64,000 bases of DNA from VGXO01 sp964614695 (GCA_964614695.1 CAZTMB010000002.1:1-64000); one strand, 5' to 3'. Positions 1 to 8,650 are shown, counted from the stretch's first letter. Notes: generated from the sequence alone by a model not told the origin. A program made the numbers and translations.

Positions 1-140
1 GCTTCGAAGAGAAGACGATCGAGCAAGGCGGGATCGAGCGTCGCGAGGCCACGGCGGAGCGATGCGGGATCGGCCTGCTCGCCACCGACGAGTTCGGCGA
101 GGAACAGGCGAAGCAGCTCATCGATGCGTGGTTGCGACAT
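1..140 (-). CDS. Hypothetical protein, N-terminal 46 residues only (runs off left edge)
   Basis: The minus strand from an ATG at 140 is open to the window edge and begins MSQPRIDELLRLFLAEL, an amphipathic, Leu/Asp-rich start. Only 46 residues are visible, so no family can be assigned. It lies 138 nt downstream of the stop of the nucleotidyltransferase-like gene and points the same way, so it may belong to the same transcript. The 141-278 spacer shows no convincing terminator. The start is the first ATG in frame; an earlier alternative codon cannot be excluded. Confidence 0.5.
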   Translation of the reverse strand, partial: MSQPRIDELLRLFLAELVGGEQADPASLRRGLATLDPALLDRLLFE

Positions 141-278
141 GGGCGAGTTGCCGAACGGGCTGATGGCGACACGCCAAGGCCGCGATGAACGAGAGCGGAG
201 GCGGACCCGAGGGCGATGATCGGCTCGGCACCGCGGACGATTCGCGGATTCGCCGAGAGTTGATTCCGGTGCGTTGGG

Positions 279-1238
279 TCAGCGGCCGCCGCCGAGCGAC
301 CTTCGCCAGCGACCGAGCGTTCTATGAACACGCACCGTCGCCGCCTCGGGTGATTTCTGACGCACCCATGCCCGCAGCCACGCTCGCGCTCCTCCTCGCA
401 CCGACGCCGCGGCCTCGATCGCGACGTCGAGGCGATCGACGGCGGTGCCGAACGGAGCGATCGATCGAACCGACTTCAGGGCGAGCTCGGCGGATCGTCC
501 GGCTTCCGCGGACCGAAGGGAATCCCGGATCTCCTCGCGAAGGCGCGACGGTTCGGGGTGCGCGTCGAGGATCGCCATCGCCTCGATCATCCAGCGAAGG
601 CGGTCTGGCGGATTCCAGCACCAGTTGCGCGCGGCGAGCCGCGCGAGCATGCTGCCGAGCGACGGCAGCGCGAGTTCGCCGCCATCGCCGGGGGCGAGCG
701 GGGTCCGCATGGCGAAGCGGTCCTGCGAGGCGTCGAGGAGCACGCAGGAGAGGCGATGCCCGCGGATCGCTTCGCCGACGGCTCCGGAGGCCGCGACGTC
801 GAGCAGTTCGAGACGCGTGGCACGATCGATCTTCGGGACAAGCACTTCGATCGCGCGGATCGGAAGCCGTCTGCCGGCAAACATCACTCCGCGAAGCGAC
901 GCCGCGACATCGCCGAGCGCGATCGCGTCGAGGCCTCGCGCCCGGCATGCGGCTCCAAGACGCCTGGCCGCGTCCGCGGCCAACTCGGAGAGGTACCACG
1001 CGCGGCGGTGCCATCCCAGACTGCGGGCCGATTCGGCGGCGCCGGCGGCTTCGGTGCCGAGCCGCATCGCGGCCAGCGAGGCGAGTTCGTGGCTCGCGGG
1101 GTCCTCCTCGTCGAAGTCGCATCGGGAGCGCCACGTCCGCCACGCCTCGGCGGCGCGGGTCTCGTCGGGGTCGAGGCAGGCGTCGAGCAGGTGCCGCTGC
1201 ATCGCCGTCGGTCGAGGTCCGTGCCAAGTCCGCGTCAC
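279..1238 (-). CDS. Degenerate nucleotidyltransferase-fold protein (NTP_transf_5-like)
   Basis: 319 residues. The start is a GTG at 1238-1236 whose last two bases overlap the TGA of the upstream transporter (GTGA, 4 nt), a classic translational-coupling arrangement; the frame is open further upstream, but that part only shadows the transporter. The sequence reads like a PF14907-type nucleotidyltransferase: RRAWYLSELAADAARRL, a central segment RGLDAIALGDVAASLRG followed by RAIEVLVP where active members carry a Lys-Gly and an Asp-x-Asp, and RLRWMIEAMAIL, matching the family's later RLRW segment. The catalytic Lys-Gly and paired aspartates are not recognisable, so activity is doubtful. The family call rests on pattern only. 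It could equally be a lineage-specific partner of the adjacent transporter. Confidence 0.55.
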   Translation of the reverse strand: MTRTWHGPRPTAMQRHLLDACLDPDETRAAEAWRTWRSRCDFDEEDPASHELASLAAMRLGTEAAGAAESARSLGWHRRAWYLSELAADAARRLGAACRARGLDAIALGDVAASLRGVMFAGRRLPIRAIEVLVPKIDRATRLELLDVAASGAVGEAIRGHRLSCVLLDASQDRFAMRTPLAPGDGGELALPSLGSMLARLAARNWCWNPPDRLRWMIEAMAILDAHPEPSRLREEIRDSLRSAEAGRSAELALKSVRSIAPFGTAVDRLDVAIEAAASVRGGARAWLRAWVRQKSPEAATVRVHRTLGRWRRSLGGGR

Positions 1239-3982
1239 GAGCCGTCCCCGGCGCGAGCACGCGAACCACGGCGTTCCCAACCGAGCAGCCGCACGGTGCT
1301 CGGCACGAAGAGCACCGCGGCCCCGAGGCACGCGACGCTGCCGACGAGCATCACCATGCCGAGGCTCTGCAGGCCGCGATGGCTTGCGAAGACGAGTGAG
1401 CCGAATCCGATCGCGGTGGTGGTCGCGGTGAGGGCGACCGCCTTCGCGGTCGCGCCGTAGCGGATCCGACGTCCGCGCGATTCGCGGGCGCGATGGGTCA
1501 TGTGCACCGCCGAGTCGATGCCGAGGCCGATGAGGATCGGGATGCCGAAGAAGTTCGCGAGGTTGAGCGGCACGCCAAGCACGGTCATCGCACCGACCGT
1601 CCACGCGAGCCCGAGCAAGAGCGCCGCCATGCAGATCGCCACGCACGCGAGGCTGCGGAAGTCGACCCAGACGAGCACGGCGACCGCGGCAAGCGCGAGG
1701 ATCGCCATCTGGACGAACGCCGCGGTCATGTCCCGGATCGATTCGAGCTGGGTCATGGGGACGCCGGTCGCGTTCGGATCGACGGCCCGCATCGCGCCGA
1801 CGAAGCGCTCGAGCGGCTCGAGCTCCCACGCGTCTTCCGCAGGCATCATGCGAACGAGGTAGCGGCCGCTCGGCGCGACGAGGGAGTCGCGAATCGCGGC
1901 CGGGAGAGCGTCGCGCAGGTCGGCGCGATCGCCGGCCGCCATCGATTGGAGAGCCGCGGCGGCGTTGCCGAAGGCGTTGTCCAGACGAGCCGAGGCTTCA
2001 TCGCGCGAGGCGTCCTCGCGAAGCGCCGCGACGAGAGGCTCGAGCCGAGTCGCGAGTGCCGCGAGGCGCGTCGCCTCGTCCGGTGCCGAGCCACGCGCGG
2101 CGGAAGCGAGCGTCGCGAGGCGCTCGCGGGCGGCGGCAAGATCGGAGGCGAGGGCCTTCTCGTCGGCCGGGCGCGGCGCTTCGGCGAGCTCGATCGCCTC
2201 CCGGAAGGCGCTCCGCGCCGCGTCACGTCGCTCGTCAGGGAGCGTGATCACGTCGAGCACGCTCACGGTGCGGGCGATCTCCGGATGTTCTCGCGAGGCG
2301 TCGACGCGCTCGGCGACCTCCTCGGGGGTTGCCGCGATGCTCGCTCCGAACCAGCTTGCAGAGACCGAGTCATCGAAGACCCGGTGCTCCCAGTCGACGC
2401 TCTCAAGACCCTCGGCCTGCAGTTCGAGCAGGTTGCTGTCGAACCGCAGGGAACGGCTCGCGGCGACCACCGCGACCGCGGCGATCGCGATCGCGACCAG
2501 CACGAGCGCTCGGTCGGGCCATCGGGGCGCTTCGCCGCGACGCGCCTTGGCTTCGACGGGCGCCGTCGGATCCACCGTGCGAGGCGTTCGCCCCGCAGCC
2601 TTGCCGCGGCGCTCGGTAAGCCAGAGCAGCGCCGGCAGATCCAAGGTCATGGCGACGACGCAGAGCAGCAGCCCGGTTCCGGCGATCAGGCCGAGTTCGC
2701 GAAGCCCCTGGAAGTTGGTGGTCAACGCCAGCAGGAAGACCGCGGCGCTCGTGAGCGATCCGGTGATGTTGCCGGGGACGGCGGTGCGCATCGTCTCGCG
2801 GATCGCCCCCGAGGCGAGCCGCCGTCGTCTCGCCTCCATGAAGCGGGCGACGACATGCACGCCGTAGTCGAGACCCACGCCGACGAGGACGAGCATGAAG
2901 ACGATGCTGAGGAGGTTGAGGTGGCCGACCGCCAGCGTCGCGACGCCGTAGGACCAGCCGAAGGCGATGGCGAAGGCCGCGACCGCGAGCAGCGGACGCC
3001 GCACGCCGCGGAAGACGATCATGAAGAGGATCGCGATGATCGCCGCGGCGACGCTCGCCGATCGCACCATGTCGCGGTCGGTCGTCTCCAGTTCGTCCGC
3101 CTGCAGCACCGGCTTGCCGGTGAGGCCGATCTCGACCTGCGGGAACTCGGCGCGGACCTCGTCGATCGCGGCGCGGATCGCCGCGAGCGGCTCGCGGATC
3201 GCATCGAGGCGGTTGAAGTCCTTCCGAGGCAGGATCGTCACGAAGAAGAGCCGGCCGGTCTCGGACTCGAGGTACTGCGGGTCGGGATGCTTCGCGAGCG
3301 AACGCGCTTCCGGACCCGTTGCATCACCTGCCGCCGCCGCCGCCTGCTCGAGCACCAGGATGGCGCCTGCGGCCAGCGATCGTCGCTCGGCGTCGTCAAG
3401 CAGCAGTCCCTGCCCGAGCAGCTTCGACAGGTCGTCGCGGGCCTGACGAATCGCGAGCCCGGCGTCGCCGGACGCGAGCACCGGCAGGGCTCGCTCCGCG
3501 GCCACAAGCCCTTCGAGATCCTCGATCGCCATCGCGCGGGTCGCGAGGCGCTGCTGTTCTGCCGGATCGATGCGTCCATGGACGGCGGGAAGGTCGGGGT
3601 TCGCCGAGAGCGTCTCGAGCAGGCGATCGACGGCGCGCTTCGCGATCGCGGCTTGAACGCCGTCGGGATCCGGTCGACCTCCGGGCCGGCTGTCGATGAC
3701 GATCGTCAAGTACTCGAGGTCGCCGAACTCCTCGAGGAACTCCCGATAGAGCCTCATGAACGGTCGGTCGGCGGCGATCAGGCTGTTGGTGTCGGCATCG
3801 AGGCCGAGCGAGCGCCACGCGAGCACGGCGCCGGCGATCGCAAGGACGATCGAGATCGCGAGGATCGTCCACGGGCGCCGGAGCACCAGGTCCGCGACCG
3901 CGGTGGTCCAGCGATCGCGGAAGGAGCGGCGCGGTCGACCGGAGCGCGGCACGGGCGGCTTGGGAGCGTTCGACGGGACCAT
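1235..3982 (-). CDS. MMPL/RND-superfamily transporter, HpnN-like
   Basis: 915-residue inner-membrane protein with the RND layout: a TM helix near residues 35-55, a large periplasmic loop with long helical stretches, a five- to six-helix block near residues 300-460, a second helix near 490-510, a second periplasmic loop, and a final block near 730-900. The paired GLDYGVHVVARFMEARR and GLGIDSAVHMTHRARE segments are the conserved TM4-type motifs of each half. MMPL/RND proteins export lipids or hydrophobic compounds using the proton gradient; the two-half form without fused accessory domains recalls HpnN, which moves hopanoids to the outer membrane. Squalene-synthesis genes (hpnCDE) lie 46 kb away in this window, so a lipid role is reasonable but inferred. 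The start is ATG 3982; the following gene overlaps its stop. Confidence 0.85.
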   Translation of the reverse strand: MVPSNAPKPPVPRSGRPRRSFRDRWTTAVADLVLRRPWTILAISIVLAIAGAVLAWRSLGLDADTNSLIAADRPFMRLYREFLEEFGDLEYLTIVIDSRPGGRPDPDGVQAAIAKRAVDRLLETLSANPDLPAVHGRIDPAEQQRLATRAMAIEDLEGLVAAERALPVLASGDAGLAIRQARDDLSKLLGQGLLLDDAERRSLAAGAILVLEQAAAAAGDATGPEARSLAKHPDPQYLESETGRLFFVTILPRKDFNRLDAIREPLAAIRAAIDEVRAEFPQVEIGLTGKPVLQADELETTDRDMVRSASVAAAIIAILFMIVFRGVRRPLLAVAAFAIAFGWSYGVATLAVGHLNLLSIVFMLVLVGVGLDYGVHVVARFMEARRRRLASGAIRETMRTAVPGNITGSLTSAAVFLLALTTNFQGLRELGLIAGTGLLLCVVAMTLDLPALLWLTERRGKAAGRTPRTVDPTAPVEAKARRGEAPRWPDRALVLVAIAIAAVAVVAASRSLRFDSNLLELQAEGLESVDWEHRVFDDSVSASWFGASIAATPEEVAERVDASREHPEIARTVSVLDVITLPDERRDAARSAFREAIELAEAPRPADEKALASDLAAARERLATLASAARGSAPDEATRLAALATRLEPLVAALREDASRDEASARLDNAFGNAAAALQSMAAGDRADLRDALPAAIRDSLVAPSGRYLVRMMPAEDAWELEPLERFVGAMRAVDPNATGVPMTQLESIRDMTAAFVQMAILALAAVAVLVWVDFRSLACVAICMAALLLGLAWTVGAMTVLGVPLNLANFFGIPILIGLGIDSAVHMTHRARESRGRRIRYGATAKAVALTATTTAIGFGSLVFASHRGLQSLGMVMLVGSVACLGAAVLFVPSTVRLLGWERRGSRARAGDGS

Positions 3983-4305
3983 CGCGTTCGCGACGGTACC
4001 GCGAGGGATCGATCGCCGTCGAGCGTCGCGATGCTCGTTCGGCGTGTCCCGATCGCGTCCGGGAATCGCTGCCGCTGCGCGAGGCGGCGGGCGATCGGCC
4101 GACGGCGTGTGTCACGGGCGACTCGATCGGATCGCCGGACGCCTTGTCCGGGTTGATGAATGCCCGGTTGGAGACATCTTCGTAGCCGGCACGCGAGGCG
4201 AACGCTCGCCGCGCCCCAGGAAGACGACCCTCGCGTGAGGGCCGGCCTGCAGGTCAGCACGAGACGGTGCGAGGACCGCACCGACTGTTCAGGAGAGGTC
4301 GAGAG
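3983..4305. other. Divergent intergenic region between transporter and PEP-CTERM gene
   Basis: 323 nt without a convincing ORF. It must carry the promoters for the transporter (minus) and the PEP-CTERM gene (plus). On the minus side a TACCGT lies 10 nt before the transporter start. On the plus side there is a perfect 7-bp hairpin, CGGTGCG-AGGAC-CGCACCG (4265-4283), eight nt ahead of the Shine-Dalgarno AGGAG at 4291. No clear sigma-70 pair was found. Confidence 0.4.
4265..4283 (+). promoter_or_regulatory. 5'-leader hairpin before PEP-CTERM gene
   Basis: A perfect stem of 7 bp, CGGTGCG and CGCACCG, with loop AGGAC. It sits just upstream of the AGGAGAGG ribosome binding site (4291-4298) and the ATG at 4306. 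The loop resembles a Shine-Dalgarno core, but no start codon follows it. It could affect mRNA stability or translation; the role is inference. Confidence 0.3.
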
Positions 4306-5094
4306 ATGAGATCCCGCATTCTGTGTGCATGCGTTTCGGTGCTCGCGGTGGGTGGGTTGGCCTTCGCCGACGACACGCCGACCCCGTCGCCCTTCAGCGG
4401 CCAATGGACGCCTGCCGGCAACACCAGTTCGCTTGCTGGCGGCGTGATCTTCGAGCACGGCACCGAGACCGGTTCGCGCTACAACCCGCAGTCCTCACCG
4501 CCGCTGCCGGGCGGCTACACCGCTGAGAACACGATCGTCTTCACGAACTGCGTGTTCGACGGCGGCAACACCAGCGCGATCCTCGACACGCTGCGCTTCG
4601 GCATCCGCCAGGGCGGCGGCTCGCCGGACGTCGACCTGCGGATCTTCGTCGGGCAGATGGACACCAACGGCGATCTCGTCACCTCGTCGGTGGCCGACCT
4701 CGGTCTCGTCACCGTCGCCGGGAACGGCGGCACCGGCTTCGTCACGACCGTGGTGGACTTCGCCGCGGGCGGCTACTCGATCGCGATGAACGATCTCGCC
4801 GGTTCGGGCAATCCCGGCCTCAGCGGCTTCTTCGTCGGCATGCGCTTCGAAGGCGCCGGCGCGACGAGCAACCTGAACGGGTGGCGCATCACCAACGCCC
4901 CGGCGGTCGGCCTGGCGTTCAACTACTTCGGCGCCTACGACCCGACCGTCCCGATCAACGGCAACTGGTCGTTCACGGCGCCGACGCCGTCCTACTTCTA
5001 CCTCGACATCGAGGGCACGCTGGTGCCGGCGCCCGGCGCGGTGGCGGTGCTCGCCGCGGCCGGCCTCGTCGGCGGTCGCCGCCGCCGTCGCTGA
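4306..5094 (+). CDS. PEP-CTERM sorting-domain secreted protein
   Basis: 262 residues. The start is ATG 4306, ten nt after AGGAG, and gives a clean signal peptide (MRSRILCACVSVLAVGG, cleavage near AFA-DD). The mature part is a Gly/Asn/Thr-rich all-beta-looking domain without recognisable catalytic residues. The C-terminus is a textbook PEP-CTERM-type anchor: LVPAPGAVAVLAAAGLVGG followed by a run of arginines. Such tails are recognised by an exosortase (PEP-CTERM/EpsH system), which removes the anchor and directs the protein to the surface or extracellular matrix. No exosortase gene lies in this window. A second, unrelated PEP-CTERM protein follows at 5577. The function of the mature domain is unknown. 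Confidence 0.88.
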   Translation: MRSRILCACVSVLAVGGLAFADDTPTPSPFSGQWTPAGNTSSLAGGVIFEHGTETGSRYNPQSSPPLPGGYTAENTIVFTNCVFDGGNTSAILDTLRFGIRQGGGSPDVDLRIFVGQMDTNGDLVTSSVADLGLVTVAGNGGTGFVTTVVDFAAGGYSIAMNDLAGSGNPGLSGFFVGMRFEGAGATSNLNGWRITNAPAVGLAFNYFGAYDPTVPINGNWSFTAPTPSYFYLDIEGTLVPAPGAVAVLAAAGLVGGRRRRR

Positions 5095-5154
5095 GTCGAA
5101 CTCGACGGGTCGCGTGGACAATCGCCCGCACGACCCTGCAACTCACCACCCCCT

Positions 5155-5189
5155 CGACCGGGGCGGCCGCTCGACGGTCGCCCCGGTCG
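5155..5189 (+). terminator. Strong hairpin, probable terminator of the first PEP-CTERM gene
   Basis: An 11-bp perfect stem CGACCGGGGCG / CGCCCCGGTCG, extended by four inner pairs (one G-U) around loop CTCGA, begins 60 nt after the stop at 5094. It ends one base before the N gap at 5191. If the flanking repeat is collapsed, the sequence continues CGTTTGG, giving only a short T tract. The hairpin is a likely reason for the assembly break. Confidence 0.6.
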
Positions 5190-5190
5190 T

Positions 5191-5290
5191 NNNNNNNNNN
5201 NNNNNNNNNNNNNNNNNNNNNNNNNNNNNNNNNNNNNNNNNNNNNNNNNNNNNNNNNNNNNNNNNNNNNNNNNNNNNNNNNNNNNNNNNN
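5191..5290. other. Assembly gap 1 (100 N)
   Basis: The 18 bases before the gap (5173-5190) are identical to the first 18 after it (5291-5308) and both copies touch the Ns. This is the pattern of overlapping contig ends padded with a default 100 N, so the true gap length is probably zero or negative. No gene crosses it. Confidence 0.9.
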
Positions 5291-5469
5291 GACGGTCGCC
5301 CCGGTCGTCGTTTGGAAGGAAGCGGGGAACCGAAACCCGCCTCCTCGCCGTCGATCGGATCGCGGGCATCGGATCGACTGCGAGGGGCCGCGCGAATCGG
5401 CCGGCAGAGTTCTCCGCGGCCGGACCTGAGCGGAGTTGGCGAATTGCGGCGGAGTTCCCGGAGTCTGCT

Positions 5470-5492
5470 TGTCCCAAACCAATCTTGGGACA
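5470..5492. promoter_or_regulatory. Inverted repeat upstream of second PEP-CTERM gene (possible operator)
   Basis: TGTCCCAA, a 7-nt spacer ACCAATC, then TTGGGACA: a perfect 8-bp inverted repeat with dimer-operator geometry (half-site centres 15 nt apart). It lies 85 nt before the ATG at 5577. It is less GC-rich than its surroundings and has no T tract, so an operator is more likely than a terminator. The binding protein is unknown. Confidence 0.4.
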
Positions 5493-5576
5493 CCTTCGAT
5501 CGTTTCCCGGACGGTTCTTCGTGAGGAATGCCTCGCCGTCCGGTCCCTTGACATCGTCGTTTGCTGGAGAAGAAAG

Positions 5577-6338
5577 ATGATTCGAAGGTGCCTTTCGATC
5601 GGCGCGGCGGCCTGCATGGCCGGCTCCGCAATGGCTGGATCCAGTGGATTGCTGTGGGACAACGGCCCGCTGGTGACGAACCCCGGAGCCGGCTTCGACG
5701 GCGCCGACGTCTCGGCGATCTCGCCGGGTCAGACCAGCTTGGGCGGCAACTTCAACCTGCCGTCGTTCTCGCGTGCCGACAACTTCACGGTGACCGGCGG
5801 CGGCTGGAACATCTCCAGCATGATGTTCTTCGGCTACCAGACCAACGGCGGCATTCCCTCGACGATCACGGGGCTCTACGCCCGGATCTGGCTCGACACC
5901 GACGGTGACGGCATCGACGGCGACGACTCCGTGGTCTGGGGCGACATGACGACGAACATCATGTCGTTCACCGGTTGGACGGGAATCTACCGCACCTCCG
6001 CCACCGCCTTCGACAACACGCAGCGTCCGATCATGAACATCCTCGCGGACGGCCTCGACGTCACCCTCGCCGACGGCGAGTACTGGGTCGAGTTCGCGGC
6101 GACCGGTTCGACCGCGAGCGGTCCGTGGGTTCCGCTCGTGAGCAGCCCCGACGCCGCGATCATCGGCAACAGCCTGATCTACACCGTCTCGACGGGCACG
6201 TGGTCCCAGGCGATCGACAGCGGCAACTCCGAGGGCTTCGAGCTTCCCTTCATCATCAACGGCACGGTGGTTCCGGCTCCGGCGGCCATCGCGCTGCTCG
6301 GCCTTGCCGGTCTCGCCGGCTCGCGGCGTCGCCGCTGA
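5577..6338 (+). CDS. PEP-CTERM sorting-domain secreted protein
   Basis: 253 residues. The ATG at 5577 follows a purine-rich GGAGAAGAAAG and gives a short signal peptide (MIRRCLSIGAAACMAGSAMA). The frame is open upstream, but those codons would bury the signal sequence. The mature domain contains many Gly, Asn and Thr residues and an acidic stretch, DTDGDGIDGDDS, that could bind calcium. The tail VVPAPAAIALLGLAGLAGS followed by basic residues is a PEP-CTERM anchor, implying export and exosortase processing. It shares the tail but no evident similarity in the body with the protein at 4306, so the pair is two separate cargoes rather than a duplication. Function unknown. Confidence 0.88.
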   Translation: MIRRCLSIGAAACMAGSAMAGSSGLLWDNGPLVTNPGAGFDGADVSAISPGQTSLGGNFNLPSFSRADNFTVTGGGWNISSMMFFGYQTNGGIPSTITGLYARIWLDTDGDGIDGDDSVVWGDMTTNIMSFTGWTGIYRTSATAFDNTQRPIMNILADGLDVTLADGEYWVEFAATGSTASGPWVPLVSSPDAAIIGNSLIYTVSTGTWSQAIDSGNSEGFELPFIINGTVVPAPAAIALLGLAGLAGSRRRR

Positions 6339-6380
6339 ACGACGCAGTGGCGTCCGGCAGACGCCCATTGAACCGCATCC

Positions 6381-6424
6381 CCGCGGCGGCTGGAGCGATC
6401 CGGCCGCCGCGGTGCGTTTTGGCG
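6381..6424 (+). terminator. Rho-independent terminator after second PEP-CTERM gene
   Basis: CCGCGGCGGC and GCCGCCGCGG form a perfect 10-bp stem with a 12-nt loop, flanked by complementary CGCA / TGCG and followed by TTTT (6417-6420). It lies 42 nt after the stop at 6338 and is oriented for the plus-strand gene. Confidence 0.75.
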
Positions 6425-6631
6425 TGACACTCGTTCACCGGCGCCGTTCCCGGTCTCTGGTCTCGTGAGGCGATGGGGCCCTCCCAAGCGACGGTGCCGC
6501 CAACTCCCCAAGAATCGAGGCGTGCGGATTGACGGAGTCTTGCCGCGGACTACGTTTGCCAATGGCGTCCAAGAGCCGCGGCGCCTGTGGAGAGCGCCGC
6601 GCTCGACCGGAACTGGGAGTCGGAGTCCGAC

Positions 6632-8650
6632 ATGAATCGCCTGCCCGCCCGCCCGAGTGTTCGAGCACTCGCGATCGTCGTGGTCATGGGATCGTCGTCC
6701 GTCGTGATGGCCCAACCCGCCGGCCCGAGCGTCGCGCGGCAGTGGAACGAGGAACTGCTCGAAGCGATCCGCAACGACTTCGCGCGACCGACCGTCCACG
6801 CCCGCAACCTCTTCCACACCTCGGTGGCGATGTGGGATGCCTGGGCGGCCTACGACCCGGACGCGCAAGGCTGGCTCTTCACCGAGAAGCACGCGGCCAA
6901 GAACGTGCAGGCCGCGCGCGAAGAGGCGATCAGCTACGCCTCGTACCGGCTCCTGCGACATCGTTTTCTCGCGTCGCCCGGCGCCGTGGAGACGCTGCCT
7001 CGGCTGGTCGAGCGCATGGTCTGGCTCGGCTACGACCCGTCCTTCACCTCGACGCAGGGCAGCTCGCCGGCCGCGATCGGCAATCGCATCGCGGCGGCCG
7101 TCATCGCCTTCGGCTTCGGCGACGGTTCCAACGAGTGGGACGACTATCAGATCCCCGAAGGCACCTACGTTCCCGTCAATCCGCCGCTGGTGGTGGTGCA
7201 GCCGGGCAACCCGACGATGGTCGATCCCAACCGCTGGCAGCCGCTCACGCTCGAGACCTTCATCGACCAGTCCGGCAACGTGATCCCCGGCGGCACGCCG
7301 CCCTTCCTGACGCCGTTCTGGGGCTTCGTCACGCCGTTCTCGCTGCGCCCGGAGGACCTGAATCCGAAGCGGCCCGGCGTCTATCTCGATCCGGGGCCGC
7401 CGCCGCGGCATGGCGGGCAAGGCCACGTCGAGTACCGCGCCGGCATGGAGGAGGTCGTGCGTTGGAGCGGGTGGCACGATCCCGATGACGGGGTCATGTG
7501 GGACATCTCGCCGGCGTCGCTCGGCAACAATCCGCTCGGCAGCAACAGCGGCACCGGCTACGACGTCAACCCCGTCACCGGCGAGCCGTACGCGCCGCAG
7601 TTCGTGCCGCGTGGCGACTACGTGCGGGTGCTGGCGGAGTTCTGGGCCGACGGCCCGGAATCCGAGACGCCGCCGGGGCACTGGAACGTCGTCGCCAACT
7701 ACGTGAGCGACGAGATCGCCGAGAAGCGCCTCGGCGGCAGCGGGCCGGTGCTCGACGACCTCGAGTGGGACGTGAAGCTCTACCTCGCCCTCAACGGCGG
7801 CATGCACGACGCGGCGATCTGCGCCTGGGGCATCAAGGGTCACTACGACGGAGCGCGTCCGATCAGCGCGATCCGCTACCTGGCGCAGCTCGGGCAGTGC
7901 TCGAGCCCTGGACTTCCGAGCTACCACCCGCTCGGCATCGATCTCGTGCCCGGCGTGATCGAGCTGATCACCGCCGCCTCGAGCGGGCCCGGCGAGCGTC
8001 ACGCGCACCTCGCGGGGAACGTCGGAGAGATCGCGGTCCTTGCCTGGAAGGGTGCGCCCGCGGAGCCAGAGTTCGAGCACTCGGGCGTCGACTGGATCCT
8101 CGCCTCGCAGTGGGTTCCGTACCAGCGGCCGAGCTTCGTCTCCCCGCCGTTCGCGGGCTACGTCTCCGGCCACAGCACCTACAGCCGCGCTGCGGCGGAG
8201 ATCCTGCATCGCTTCACCGGAAGCCCCTGGTTCCCGAACGGGCTTGGCGAGTTCCACTGCGCGGCGAACCAGTACCTCGTCTTCGAGGACGGGCCGTCGG
8301 TCGACGTGATCCTGCAGTGGGCGAGTTTCTACGACGCCGCGGACGAGAGCGGCATCAGCCGCATCTATGGCGGCATCCATCCGCGGTGGGACGACATTCC
8401 GGGTCGTCTGCTCGGCGCGGTGATCGGCCCGCAGGCGTTCGAGCACGCGGTGTCGTACTTCGGCCTGCCCGACGTGCCCTGCCCGGGCGATCTCAACGAC
8501 GACGGACTCGTCAACGGCATCGACCTGGGCATGGTGCTGGCGTCGTGGGGCACGTGCAAGAAGGGATGCGACGCCGATCTCGACGGCGATGGCGACGTGG
8601 ACGGCGCGGATCTCGCGATCGTGCTGAGCGGCTGGGGATCGTGCGGCTGA
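6632..8650 (+). CDS. Secreted vanadium-dependent haloperoxidase-like protein with dockerin-like tail
   Basis: 672 residues. ATG 6632 gives a signal peptide (hydrophobic ALAIVVVMGSSSVVMA). The body matches the vanadium haloperoxidase / PAP2-type acid phosphatase signature: K402-x6-RP, GYVSGH with H514, and SR-x5-H-x3-D (R577, H583). These residues bind vanadate or phosphate and carry the acid-base histidine in known enzymes, so the active site looks intact. The family oxidises halides with peroxide or hydrolyses phosphates; the substrate here is unknown. The last 55 residues hold two dockerin-like repeats, DLNDDGLVNGIDLGMVL and DLDGDGDVDGADLAIVL, each followed by a Trp-Gly and ending in SCG. 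This tail recurs in the protein at 22488 and is typical of Phycisphaerae secreted proteins. Confidence 0.85.
   Translation: MNRLPARPSVRALAIVVVMGSSSVVMAQPAGPSVARQWNEELLEAIRNDFARPTVHARNLFHTSVAMWDAWAAYDPDAQGWLFTEKHAAKNVQAAREEAISYASYRLLRHRFLASPGAVETLPRLVERMVWLGYDPSFTSTQGSSPAAIGNRIAAAVIAFGFGDGSNEWDDYQIPEGTYVPVNPPLVVVQPGNPTMVDPNRWQPLTLETFIDQSGNVIPGGTPPFLTPFWGFVTPFSLRPEDLNPKRPGVYLDPGPPPRHGGQGHVEYRAGMEEVVRWSGWHDPDDGVMWDISPASLGNNPLGSNSGTGYDVNPVTGEPYAPQFVPRGDYVRVLAEFWADGPESETPPGHWNVVANYVSDEIAEKRLGGSGPVLDDLEWDVKLYLALNGGMHDAAICAWGIKGHYDGARPISAIRYLAQLGQCSSPGLPSYHPLGIDLVPGVIELITAASSGPGERHAHLAGNVGEIAVLAWKGAPAEPEFEHSGVDWILASQWVPYQRPSFVSPPFAGYVSGHSTYSRAAAEILHRFTGSPWFPNGLGEFHCAANQYLVFEDGPSVDVILQWASFYDAADESGISRIYGGIHPRWDDIPGRLLGAVIGPQAFEHAVSYFGLPDVPCPGDLNDDGLVNGIDLGMVLASWGTCKKGCDADLDGDGDVDGADLAIVLSGWGSCG

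Noticed and set aside
1493..4156. Very long open frame on the plus strand (887 codons) opposite the transporter
   Set aside because: Gly/Arg/Asp/His-rich composition without a fold; it is the mirror of the real minus-strand gene, common at 70% GC.
5548..5553. Perfect TTGACA -35 hexamer
   Set aside because: The 17-nt position downstream is AGAAAG, not a -10, and it is only 24 nt before the ATG at 5577.
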